A DNA stretch of 24,795 nucleotides from Rhodanobacter sp. UBA5168 (GCA_002413455.1 DHXA01000050.1:1-24795), one strand, 5' to 3'. Positions 15,463 to 22,192 are shown, numbered from the stretch's first letter. Made by a program: numbers and translations. The notes: generated by a model from the sequence alone, not told the origin.

Positions 15463-17373
15463 CTACGCCGGCACCGGACAGTGCAGGCTGGCGCAGATGA
15501 CCCGCAGCAATTCGGCTTCTTCCACGCTGACCTCACCATCTGCGCTGATGGCGGCGAGCAGACTCTGGATCAGCAATTCCTTGGCCACCGGCATCAATCC
15601 ATCCAGATCGCCCAGCGCGCGCTCGAAGGGTGCCTGCCACGCCGCGGGTGGCGGCGACCATTCGATCGCCTCACCAGGAAAAGCGTGCTGCATCGCCAAC
15701 AGCCACGCACGACGGGCGTTCGCCTCGGCGGAACAACCGCCGGCCGCCACGATGGCGCAAACCAGGATCGCGCTGTCGCGGCAGGCGGGAAGTTTCTTCA
15801 GGCCATCGATGGGTGTGCGGCTGGGTTGCCGGGCCTCCTGCAATTGCATGCGCAACAGCCGGGCCAGGCAATACTCATTGAGATCGACCTTGCCGTCCGC
15901 CCGAACCAGGGCATCGAGCGCACCCAGCAAGGTTTGCTGACGTCCTTCCGGCAGCTGTTTCAACGCGGGAAACGCGAGGGCGGCAAGCGGCAGGCGGGCG
16001 ATCGGCGGCAGCGTCGCCAATTCGCCGGCCATCGTCTGCACGGCCTGCTGCACGTCATCGCCAAAGGCGTCGGCGACGATACGCCGCTGCACCGGCTGCA
16101 GCTCCGCTTCCTCCGATGTGGCCAATGCCAACACCACGGCAAGCGCCGACTCGGGCTGCTGCACGGCAGTCGTCAACGTGTCCGGCATCGCCTGATGCAC
16201 CGCAGCGGCACGCTGGAAACGGGGTACCGCCGCCATGTCGCCGGCAACAACCGCGCCGGCCAGCACGGCAGGCAGCGCCGGGGGCATCGCCACGCCCGGC
16301 ACGCCTTGCGGAGTGCCAGGCTTGCCGGCGGCAACCGCAGCGGCGGGTGGAGCCTCGCCAGCGCGCTGCAGCGACGCAGCCAATGGGGTCAGTTCTTCCT
16401 CGCGAAAGCCGGGCTCCAATGCACGAATACGCTGCAGCAGCGGTGGATGGGTGGCGAACAGCGCATTGAATTTGCCGGCTTCGCCGAACAGCATGTGCGC
16501 CACTTCCTGCTTGTTCGCCACCTGCAGTTCGGAGCCCTCGCTGAGGATCGCGATCTTCTTCAGCGCGCCGGCGATGCCGTCGGTCTGGCGGGTGAACTGG
16601 ACTGCCGAGGCGTCGGCCAGCGATTCGCGCGAGCGCGCCACCGCCGCCTGGATCAGCCGCGCGAAAAAATACCCGATGTAGCCGACCACGATCAGCGCCA
16701 GCCCGATCATCCACACCTGACCACCGCCACCATCGCGCCGACTGCTGCGGCCGCTGCCGAACCAGATCACCCGGCGTCCGACGATCGCCAGTACCAGGAT
16801 GCCGAACAGCAGGCCCATCAGGCGGATGTTGAGCCGCATGTCGCCATTCAGCACGTGGCTGAATTCGTGCGCGATCACACCTTGCAACTCGTCGCGGCTC
16901 AGGTTGTCGAGACAACCCTGGGTCACGCATACCGCGGCATCCGACGCCGAATAGCCCGCGGCGAATGCATTGATGCCGGGCTCGTCGGGCATCAGGTAGA
17001 TATCCGGTACGGGCACCCCGGCCGCAATCGCCACTTCCTCGATCACGTTGCGCAACTGGCGCAACTGCGGCTCGCGGGTATCCGGCGGCACCGGCACCGC
17101 GCCGACACTCTCGGCCACCGTCTTGCCGCCGCCGGACAGGCTCATGATGCGAAACAGCGAGCTGAGCCCGATGCCGGCCAGCACAACGGCACTGCTGGTG
17201 ATCAGCAACGGCAGGTTCGACGCGGCCGCTTCGCCGTCGACCGGGTGATGGCCCATGCTGATCCACACCACCGCGTCGATCGTCGCCACGATCGCGATCA
17301 CCGCCAGCACGAACAGTGCAACCAGCCGCCGGCTGCTGCCGCGCACGCGAGCCTGTTGCGCAAAGAAATCCAT
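15463..17373 (-). CDS. M48-family membrane metalloprotease with TerB-like C-terminal region
   Basis: A 636-residue membrane protease. Two transmembrane helices lie at about 19-40 and 56-75. The zinc site is H169-E-F-S-H173 with the third ligand E250 in RSRESLADASA. Two more helices lie at about 183-200 and 222-243. This is the HtpX/Ste24 (M48) arrangement, but HtpX is only about 290 residues. The extra 300 or so residues hold an Ala-rich linker and two acidic helical motifs, ADGKVDLNEY (about 490) and ADGEVSVEEAELLR (about 609), resembling TerB-type modules. ATG 17373 is supported by GGAG 5 bases upstream. It follows lemA by 55 bases, a known pairing. The role is inferred as membrane protein quality control. 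Confidence 0.9.
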   Translation of the reverse strand: MDFFAQQARVRGSSRRLVALFVLAVIAIVATIDAVVWISMGHHPVDGEAAASNLPLLITSSAVVLAGIGLSSLFRIMSLSGGGKTVAESVGAVPVPPDTREPQLRQLRNVIEEVAIAAGVPVPDIYLMPDEPGINAFAAGYSASDAAVCVTQGCLDNLSRDELQGVIAHEFSHVLNGDMRLNIRLMGLLFGILVLAIVGRRVIWFGSGRSSRRDGGGGQVWMIGLALIVVGYIGYFFARLIQAAVARSRESLADASAVQFTRQTDGIAGALKKIAILSEGSELQVANKQEVAHMLFGEAGKFNALFATHPPLLQRIRALEPGFREEELTPLAASLQRAGEAPPAAAVAAGKPGTPQGVPGVAMPPALPAVLAGAVVAGDMAAVPRFQRAAAVHQAMPDTLTTAVQQPESALAVVLALATSEEAELQPVQRRIVADAFGDDVQQAVQTMAGELATLPPIARLPLAALAFPALKQLPEGRQQTLLGALDALVRADGKVDLNEYCLARLLRMQLQEARQPSRTPIDGLKKLPACRDSAILVCAIVAAGGCSAEANARRAWLLAMQHAFPGEAIEWSPPPAAWQAPFERALGDLDGLMPVAKELLIQSLLAAISADGEVSVEEAELLRVICASLHCPVPA

Positions 17374-17396
17374 GGGGGCTCCGACGACCGGATGGT

Positions 17397-17420
17397 GCAT
17401 CGCGACGGTTGTCGCGATGC
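17397..17420 (-). other. Intercistronic hairpin between lemA and the M48 gene
   Basis: GCATCGCGAC (17397-17406... paired with) GTCGCGATGC (17411-17420) forms a 10-bp perfect stem with a GGTT loop (read on the plus strand). It lies between the lemA stop and the protease Shine-Dalgarno. There is no T tract, so it is more likely an mRNA processing or stability element, or a partial attenuator, than a full terminator. Confidence 0.6.
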
Positions 17421-17428
17421 AGCGGCGA

Positions 17429-18016
17429 TCAGCTGAAGGAAACCTTCGGCGCGTCACGCACGGACGGATCCTCGATCTTCAGCGGCTCGGCCGCGACGAA
17501 GCCGAAACTGTTCGCCACGAACGAAGCGGGGAAGACCTCGCGCTTGTTATTGTAGGTCAGCACCGAATCGTTATAGGCCTGCCGTGCGAACGCGACCCGG
17601 TTCTCGGTGGAGGTCAGCTCTTCGGAGAGCTGCATCATGGTCTGGTTGGCTTTCAGGTCGGGGTACGCTTCCTGCAGCGCGAACAAATGACCCAGTGTCT
17701 GGGTCAAAGCATTTTCGCTGCTGGCCAACTGCTGCATGGCGACCGGATCGCCCGGGTTGGCCTTGGCGCCGGCCAGCCCGCTGACCGCCGCATTGCGCGC
17801 CTGCACGACCGCCTCCAGCGTGCCGCGTTCATGTGCGAGGTAACCCTTGGCGGTTTCGACCAGATTCGGAATCAGGTCATGCCGGCGGGTCAGCTGCACG
17901 TCGATCTGGGCAAAGGCGTTCTTGTAACTGTTACGCGAAGTGACCAGTCCGTTGTAGATCGCCACGAAGTACAAGACAATCAGAACGACAACGACCAGAA
18001 AAATGATCAGTCCCAT
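17429..18016 (-). CDS. lemA: LemA family protein
   Basis: A 195-residue LemA-family protein: one N-terminal transmembrane helix (MGLIIFLVVVVLIVLYFVAIYN), then the conserved YNGLVTSRNSYKNAFAQIDV and QLTRRHDLIPNLVE segments and a long helical-bundle domain ending in the KIEDPSVRDAPKVSF tail. LemA proteins are membrane-anchored helical bundles of uncertain function that are often encoded with M48 proteases, as here. ATG 18016 is supported by GGAG 8 bases upstream. It is the first gene of a leftward operon with the protease and diverges from the serine hydrolase across 54 bases. Confidence 0.95.
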   Translation of the reverse strand: MGLIIFLVVVVLIVLYFVAIYNGLVTSRNSYKNAFAQIDVQLTRRHDLIPNLVETAKGYLAHERGTLEAVVQARNAAVSGLAGAKANPGDPVAMQQLASSENALTQTLGHLFALQEAYPDLKANQTMMQLSEELTSTENRVAFARQAYNDSVLTYNNKREVFPASFVANSFGFVAAEPLKIEDPSVRDAPKVSFS

Positions 18017-18070
18017 CGGTAAGTCTCCACCCTGAGGCGCATCCCCACGCCGGAATCCCATCAGAATACC

Positions 18071-19369
18071 ATGCAGTTTCGAAAGATCTTCCTGTTGATC
18101 GGCAGCGCGCTCGGGCTGGCCTGCACACTCCCTTGTGCCGCCACGTCCACCGCGTTGTCGCCCACCGTCAGCGTTCGCGGCGCGCCGCAGAACCTGCCAG
18201 CGGCGCGCGTCAAGCAGACCCTCGCTGATTACCAGCGCTGGCTCAACCGCGTTGGCGAGCGTCACGCCGTTGCCGGCCTGGTCACGGCGGTGGTGGTTGA
18301 TGGGAAGGTGGTCTTCGAAGGCACGGTCGGCTACGCCGATGCCGCCACCAGGCAACCTGTCACGCCGGACACCGTGTTTCGGCTCGCCTCGCTGTCGAAG
18401 GCTTTTGCCACCGCCATTACCGGCTTGCTGGTGGACGACGGCAAGCTGAGCTGGGATACCAAGCTGGTCGACGTGCTGCCGTATTTCAAGCTCAAGGACA
18501 TGCAGGCAGCCTCCCAGGCCACGGTGAGCGACATCCTGGGGCAACGGCTGGGGCTGCCGCGCAATACCTACGACAACATGCTCGAAGGCGACATTCCCTA
18601 CGAAGAGCTGGTGCGCAAGCTGGACGAGGTCAATCTGGTCTGCGGTGTCGGTCAATGCTATGGCTACCAGAACGTCGCGTTCGGCATGATCGGCGACGTG
18701 GTGCTCGCGCGTACCGGCGATTTCTTCTACCGCCAGGTCGACAAGCGGATCTTCTATCCGCTGGGGATGACCACGGCCAGCTACGGTCGCGCCGCACTGG
18801 AATCGAGCAAGAGCTGGGCGCGCCCGCACCGCGCATCCAGCCGCGGCTGGATACCGTTCGATCCGAGTGAAACCTATTACCGGGTGGCGCCGGCGGCGGG
18901 CGTCAACGCCAGCCTGCGCGACATGGAAAAATGGCTGATCGCGCAGATGGGCGATCGCCAGGACGTACTGCCCACCTCATTGCTGGATGTGCTGCACGCT
19001 CCAGGCGTCTCCACGCCCAGCGAGTTGCATGCCACGCCATGGCGCCGCGCGCGACTGACTGCCGCCCACTATGCGATGGGTTGGCGGGTGTACGAGTACG
19101 GCGGCGAAACGCTGATCTATCACGCTGGCGCCGTGGCCGGCTATCGCACCATGATCGGATTTTTTCCGAAGTACCAGGCCGGTGTGGTCACGTTGTGGAA
19201 CTCCACCGGCCCCACACCCAGTGGCCTGATGCCGATGGTGTTCGACGATCTGCTGAACCTCCCACATGTGGATTGGGCCGACATCGAAGGCAATGCCAAG
19301 ACCAGGGCGCCTGCGGCAGCGCCAAGGCGCGTGAAGCCACGCAGGCATCGTTCGACCCATCGCCACTGA
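18071..19369 (+). CDS. Exported serine beta-lactamase-like hydrolase (class C/esterase fold)
   Basis: A 432-residue protein with a signal peptide (MQFRKIFLLIGSALGLACTLPCAA). The active-site motifs of the beta-lactamase/penicillin-binding fold are present: S107-L-S-K110, Y199-Q-N201, and H351-A-G353 in place of KTG. The H-x-G form is more typical of esterases, D-aminopeptidases and AmpH-like proteins than of true AmpC beta-lactamases, so antibiotic resistance should not be assumed. The C-terminus is a short Arg/His-rich tail (RRVKPRRHRSTHRH). The protein should act in the periplasm. The ATG at 18071 has no clear Shine-Dalgarno but the signal peptide begins there. It converges on the TonB gene. 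Confidence 0.9.
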   Translation: MQFRKIFLLIGSALGLACTLPCAATSTALSPTVSVRGAPQNLPAARVKQTLADYQRWLNRVGERHAVAGLVTAVVVDGKVVFEGTVGYADAATRQPVTPDTVFRLASLSKAFATAITGLLVDDGKLSWDTKLVDVLPYFKLKDMQAASQATVSDILGQRLGLPRNTYDNMLEGDIPYEELVRKLDEVNLVCGVGQCYGYQNVAFGMIGDVVLARTGDFFYRQVDKRIFYPLGMTTASYGRAALESSKSWARPHRASSRGWIPFDPSETYYRVAPAAGVNASLRDMEKWLIAQMGDRQDVLPTSLLDVLHAPGVSTPSELHATPWRRARLTAAHYAMGWRVYEYGGETLIYHAGAVAGYRTMIGFFPKYQAGVVTLWNSTGPTPSGLMPMVFDDLLNLPHVDWADIEGNAKTRAPAAAPRRVKPRRHRSTHRH

Positions 19370-19393
19370 GTCGGACGATGGCGACAATCTTCC

Positions 19394-19430
19394 AAACGAA
19401 AGACGGCGCATGCGAGAAACATGCGCCGTC
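19394..19430 (-). terminator. Terminator between the convergent serine hydrolase and TonB genes
   Basis: GACGGCGCATG (19402-19412) pairs perfectly with CATGCGCCGTC (19420-19430), with a 7-base loop. On the minus strand it is followed by TTTCGTTT, so it best serves the TonB gene whose stop is at 19463. It can also end transcripts of the serine hydrolase gene. Confidence 0.75.
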
Positions 19431-19462
19431 AGGTTAGAGTTGTCGCCTCAGCGGTTCGGCAC

Positions 19463-20506
19463 TTAGAGTTTGAATTCGATCCGCTGCTGTTTGACGCTGG
19501 AAACTGCCACGCCGCCCTTCATCGCCGGCGTGAACCGGTAGCGTTCCACCGCATCCATCGCAGCGCGATCGAATACGCGACGAGGCTGTGCGTCAATCAC
19601 CTTGACGTCGCTGGTGCCTCCATCAGCATCGACCGTGAACGACACCACCACCCAACCCTGCTGCCGCGCGCGCATCGCCGCGGTGGGGTAACGCGCACCT
19701 ACCGCCTTCAGCAGCACTGCGCCGGTGGTCTGACCAGCGGCGTTGCCGCTGTCCGTGCCGGCCGTTGCGGTGCTGTCACCTGCTCCGGCCTGAGCTTTCG
19801 CAGCCTGCTGACCTGTCTGCGCGGCACGTGCCTGCTGCGCCTTTTGCTGCTCGGCGGCCAACTGGGCCTTTTGCTGTTCGGCAGCAAGCTTGTCCGCCGC
19901 CACCTTGTCCGCCGCGGCTTTCTGTGCCGCCAGCTGCTGGGCTTTCTCCTGGTCGGCCGCAAGCTGCTGCTGCTTGTCCAACGTCTTGCGTTGCGCATCC
20001 AGTTTGGAACGCAGGATGGTCAACGTGAAGTTGGTCGGATCGGCCTTGGCGAGCAGATCAATCTGGCGCTGCGCCTCATTGAAGTCACGCGAGTTGATCG
20101 CCTGCTCCGCCGACGTGGCGGCGAACGGGAAGGTTTCACGCAGCGCGTCGGACGCGACCTTGTTGCCGGGGTCCTTTTCCAGCACCCGCAGATAGAACAG
20201 GAATGCGTTGTTGCCGGTTGGCGCGAGGTAGCGCTGCTCATTCATGGCCGTGCGTGCTTCGGACAGCAGCTGGTTGACGTCCATTCCCGCCACGTCGGCC
20301 GGCGGTGGCGCCGATCGCGTGGCCGCGGCCACCGGCGTGGACGGATGGCCGCCCGCGTCGGCCATGACCAGATCCTGGTGCGGCTTGATGATAAGGAACC
20401 ATGCAGCCACGGCCAGCAGGGCAATGACGGCGATGATGGCGATGACAATGGGCCTGACGGCCCCACGCGCATGCCGGCGTGTAACTGGTATGTATCGGGT
20501 ATCCAT
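19463..20506 (-). CDS. TonB-like energy transducer with TPR-like and Lys/Gln/Ala-rich regions
   Basis: A 347-residue inner-membrane protein. A short basic N-terminus precedes one transmembrane helix at about 19-40 (PIVIAIIAVIALLAVAAWFLII). A periplasmic helical region (about 75-170) resembles two TPR-like repeats. A Lys/Gln/Ala-rich coiled-coil stalk follows (about 175-255, repeated AEQQKAQ and AADK), then a TonB C-terminal domain (about 265-347: RYPTAAMRARQQGWVVVSFTVDADGG...VFDRAAMDAVERYRFTP). The usual Pro-rich spacer is absent. Family knowledge suggests energy transfer to outer-membrane receptors, with the stalk spanning the periplasm as in TolA. ExbB/ExbD are not encoded nearby. ATG 20506 is chosen (GAGAG 4 bases upstream), since 50 extra upstream residues look non-coding. 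Confidence 0.87.
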   Translation of the reverse strand: MDTRYIPVTRRHARGAVRPIVIAIIAVIALLAVAAWFLIIKPHQDLVMADAGGHPSTPVAAATRSAPPPADVAGMDVNQLLSEARTAMNEQRYLAPTGNNAFLFYLRVLEKDPGNKVASDALRETFPFAATSAEQAINSRDFNEAQRQIDLLAKADPTNFTLTILRSKLDAQRKTLDKQQQLAADQEKAQQLAAQKAAADKVAADKLAAEQQKAQLAAEQQKAQQARAAQTGQQAAKAQAGAGDSTATAGTDSGNAAGQTTGAVLLKAVGARYPTAAMRARQQGWVVVSFTVDADGGTSDVKVIDAQPRRVFDRAAMDAVERYRFTPAMKGGVAVSSVKQQRIEFKL

Positions 20507-20562
20507 GGTCTCTCGCTGAGTGTCGACAGATACCCGCGCTTTTTCCCCCTGTCGATCCAGGA

Positions 20563-20586
20563 GCGGTGAATCCCCGGATTCACCGC
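20563..20586 (-). repeat. Inverted repeat in the TonB leader
   Basis: GCGGTGAATCC (20563-20573) and GGATTCACCGC (20576-20586) are exact inverted copies around CC. As RNA it can form a 9-bp stem with a CCCCGG loop, 57 bases upstream of the start codon; as DNA it could be an operator. Confidence 0.6.
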
Positions 20587-20810
20587 GGCGCGGATGTGCG
20601 AAAGGTAACTCCAATATGGAGGCACGGCAAATGGTGCGTGATTTCACAACACACAAAGAAAATATGTATCAGAGGGCGACAGTCCGCGAGCAGGTCGCAC
20701 TGAATGGACAAGAGTCCGGGATCGTCCGGAGCTGCGCGGATCGGGAATGGACACCGCAGCGCAAGGCAGCTTGGCGACACCAGCCAGATCTTCCGGCCCC
20801 ACAAACGAAG

Positions 20811-20877
20811 CGTCCCGGCCAGGCCGGGACGAAGGCTTCTCGAAGTGCTCTCCCCGCGCTGGGCACCGCGGGGAGAG
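20811..20877 (-). terminator. Tandem hairpins downstream of the MetJ-H1 gene
   Basis: Read leftward, the first stem is CTCTCCCCGCG (20848-20858) with CGCGGGGAGAG (20867-20877), 11 bp perfect with an 8-base loop. The second is CGTCCCGG (20811-20818) with CCGGGACG (20824-20831), followed on the minus strand by CTTCGTTTG. The second is the better terminator. They begin 50 bases after the stop at 20927. Confidence 0.6.
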
Positions 20878-20926
20878 AAATATCGATGACTTGTCTTATT
20901 TGATGGTGTCGCTTGTCGCGTGTGGC

Positions 20927-21457
20927 TTACTTCTTGGCTTTTGCGGTCTTGGTGGCCTTGACCACCTTGGCCGGTGCAGCTTTCTTGGCGGCAGCCTTCT
21001 TCGGCGCAGCCTTCTTGGCGACTTTCTTTACAGCGGACTTCTTGGCGGCTGCCGGCTTCTTGGCAGCAGCTTTCTTGGCGGCCGGCTTCTTGGCGGCAAC
21101 CTTCCTCACGGCAGCTCTCTTGGCGGCCGGCTTCTTGGCGGCAACCTTCTTCACGGTGGATTTCTTGGCGGCCGATTTCTTGGCGGCCGGTTTCTTTGCG
21201 GCGGATTTCTTGGCAGTGGCCATAGTTCGTCTCAGCTCCTCATCAGTTGGCAGTGGTTGCCCAGTAAAAGCGTGCAGGAACGCTTCAACCAACAAGTCGC
21301 TGTTGGTAGCGTGCCGAAGATTGTTCACTTGACGGTGGGTGCGCAAATCAGAAAGCCGCCGCAAGACGTGCAGCGGAATCGAGACAGTGATCTTGCGTAC
21401 TGCATTGGCCTTTTCACCGTGCTCGACATAAGGCTTGATGAATTTTGCTGTTGCCAT
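20927..21457 (-). CDS. MetJ-domain repressor fused to a histone H1-like Lys/Ala-rich tail
   Basis: A 176-residue protein of two parts. Residues 1-78 closely match E. coli Met[11 protein letters not shown], then R-K22-I-T24-VSIPL (the ribbon that reads DNA; equivalent to MetJ K23 and T25), then [34 protein letters not shown]. The SAM-site residues E59 and F65 of MetJ have counterparts, while R42 is replaced by His. The last 30 or so residues of MetJ are missing. Residues 79-176 are a tail of AAKK, PAAKK and VKK repeats: 36 Lys, no acidic residues, as in bacterial H1-like proteins. It probably represses methionine genes with SAM as corepressor, with the tail adding non-specific DNA binding. ATG 21457 is supported by GGGGA 9 bases upstream. 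The frame is open throughout. Confidence 0.9.
   Translation of the reverse strand: MATAKFIKPYVEHGEKANAVRKITVSIPLHVLRRLSDLRTHRQVNNLRHATNSDLLVEAFLHAFTGQPLPTDEELRRTMATAKKSAAKKPAAKKSAAKKSTVKKVAAKKPAAKRAAVRKVAAKKPAAKKAAAKKPAAAKKSAVKKVAKKAAPKKAAAKKAAPAKVVKATKTAKAKK
20936..21223. repeat. Degenerate 15-base repeat tract coding the Lys/Ala tail
   Basis: On the plus strand the units TTCTTGGCGGC and its variants recur every 12-15 bases, with a dominant five-codon period (xAAKK). Adjacent copies such as the GGCCGGCTTCTTGGCGGCAA units near 21078 and 21126 are nearly identical. The tract is prone to slippage and unequal recombination, so its length may vary between strains. Confidence 0.8.
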
Positions 21458-21485
21458 AAAGCGCATTCCCCGTGATCTGTTGCGA

Positions 21486-21514
21486 AAGCTATCCCTGAAG
21501 ATTTCGGCTGTCAA
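21486..21514 (-). promoter_or_regulatory. Candidate promoter of the MetJ-H1 gene
   Basis: On the minus strand a perfect TTGACA (21509-21514) and, after 17 bases, TAGCTT (21486-21491, 3/6). It lies 28 bases before the start codon. A second possible promoter overlaps the met-box palindrome further upstream. Confidence 0.4.
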
Positions 21515-21609
21515 TTGATTTTAGTCAAGAAATCAAACTCCTTCACCCCACCCGAACCGGCCGGAACCCCGGCGGGACGAGGCTTTCCGGGCGGTCATGG
21601 CATTATTAA

Positions 21610-21629
21610 TTGGACGTCTATACGTCCAA
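21610..21629. promoter_or_regulatory. Met-box palindrome (probable MetJ operator)
   Basis: TTGGACGTCTATACGTCCAA has perfect 8-base arms (TTGGACGT / ACGTCCAA) around CTAT. Read as met boxes it is GGACGTCT (21612-21619, 7/8 to AGACGTCT) directly followed by ATACGTCC (21620-21627, 6/8), the tandem arrangement bound by two MetJ dimers. It overlaps possible leftward promoter elements: TTGATA or TTGGAC as -35, TATAGA or AATAAT as -10. The nearest gene downstream in that direction is the MetJ-H1 fusion, 153 bases away, which suggests autoregulation. Confidence 0.7.
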
Positions 21630-21928
21630 ATACTTTTTATCAAAAAATACGTGTTGGCCTTGAAACCATTGCGGCACAAGGCTTTTGCGGAAAAGCCTCA
21701 TCGGATACGCAGAAATGCGTTGCGCGAAACGCTTTTTCCAAGGGGCACTATCCAGGTTGCCGCACCGGGCCCGGTAGATGAACGAAACACCACTGAAATC
21801 ATTTTCACCGGCGGGCCGATGCTCACGCGAAATTCTCGCCGCGCCGCCTCCGGAATCGTTCGACGGTCCACGAACCGCATCCCGATGCAGCGGACACTGA
21901 TCGTCGAAACCGATGCACACGAACATGC

Positions 21929-22117
21929 CTACTGACCGGCTTCGTCGATGACGAGGCGCGAGCATCGCGCGAACTTCGACATGGCCCGATCGAAAAACGC
22001 GACGTCGCTTTCCCGATACGGCCGAAGCCAATCGTCACGTTCCGCGGCGAACGTGCGCGCTGCAAAAGTCCGCTTGTCGCACTGGCCGTCCACCGTGTCG
22101 AATTGCTGAATCCGCAC
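21929..22117 (-). CDS. Possible small protein or gene remnant, unrecognised
   Basis: A 62-codon frame from GTG 22117, ending at 21929. The product is polar and charged (TFAAERDDWLRPYRESDVAF, FARCSRLVIDEAG) and its third codon positions are mostly G or C, as in neighbouring genes. The frame remains open upstream into the gcvH terminator, so the true start is unclear, and only a weak GGTGG is next to the GTG. It could be a small gene, the C-terminal remnant of a lost gene, or a chance frame. I do not recognise a family. Confidence 0.25.
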   Translation of the reverse strand: MRIQQFDTVDGQCDKRTFAARTFAAERDDWLRPYRESDVAFFDRAMSKFARCSRLVIDEAGQ

Positions 22118-22136
22118 GCCACCAATGACGACGCCG

Positions 22137-22172
22137 AAAACAATGCCGGCCGCACTTGGCGGCCGGCATTGT
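22137..22172 (-). terminator. Intrinsic terminator of the gcvTH operon
   Basis: ACAATGCCGGCCGC (22140-22153) pairs perfectly over 14 bp with GCGGCCGGCATTGT (22159-22172), with a 5-base loop. On the minus strand the stem ends in TTTTC. It begins 21 bases after the gcvH stop. Confidence 0.9.
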
Positions 22173-22192
22173 CGTGATCGATGAAGGGAGAC

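Larger units (their letters stand above)
20507..20926. other. 420-base gap between the TonB and MetJ-H1 genes
   Basis: No convincing gene. It holds an inverted repeat at 20563-20586, a smaller one CTCCA-ATA-TGGAG (20609-20621) that may overlap the TonB promoter, and two strong hairpins at 20811-20831 and 20848-20877 near the MetJ-H1 stop. The middle part (about 20630-20690) is locally AT-richer and could carry promoter elements, but no clear -35/-10 pair was seen. Confidence 0.5.
21458..22192. other. 735-base gap between the MetJ-H1 and gcvH genes
   Basis: From left to right it contains the MetJ-H1 leader with a promoter candidate (21486-21514), a small inverted repeat TTGATTT/AAATCAA (21515-21536), the met-box palindrome (21610-21629) inside an AT-rich patch, a stretch without a convincing gene (21660-21928), a possible 62-codon reading frame (21929-22117, minus), and the gcvH terminator (22137-22172). 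The long size is unusual for this dense region. Confidence 0.5.

Noticed and set aside
15460..17436. 658-codon open frame on the plus strand opposite the M48 protease
   Set aside because: It is the antisense of a gene with intact HEFSH and membrane helices. Its product is rich in Arg, His and Gln with no domain, a common artefact in GC-rich DNA.
18071..19369. Annotation of the serine hydrolase as an AmpC beta-lactamase
   Set aside because: The third motif is HAG rather than KTG and no ampR-like regulator is adjacent; the fold also covers esterases and peptidases.
19421..20569. 382-codon plus-strand frame opposite the TonB gene
   Set aside because: The minus strand encodes a complete TonB-type protein; the antisense product is low-complexity Leu/Arg-rich sequence that arises from the Lys/Gln/Ala codons.
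20520..20903. 127-codon plus-strand frame in the gap after the TonB gene
   Set aside because: It runs through the two hairpins, has no family and has no convincing ribosome site.
20747..21475. Plus-strand Gly/Leu-rich frame with [14 protein letters not shown] repeats
   Set aside because: It mirrors the Lys/Ala repeat of the MetJ-H1 gene. The MetJ homology fixes the coding strand.
21533..21598. 21-codon minus-strand frame (MTARKASSRRGSGRFGWGEGV) in the MetJ-H1 leader, considered as a leader peptide
   Set aside because: No Shine-Dalgarno, no Met codons beyond the start, and it is not clear that the region is transcribed.
21458..21600. SAM riboswitch in the MetJ-H1 leader
   Set aside because: No SAM-I, SAM-II or other known aptamer core could be recognised; only short stems are present.
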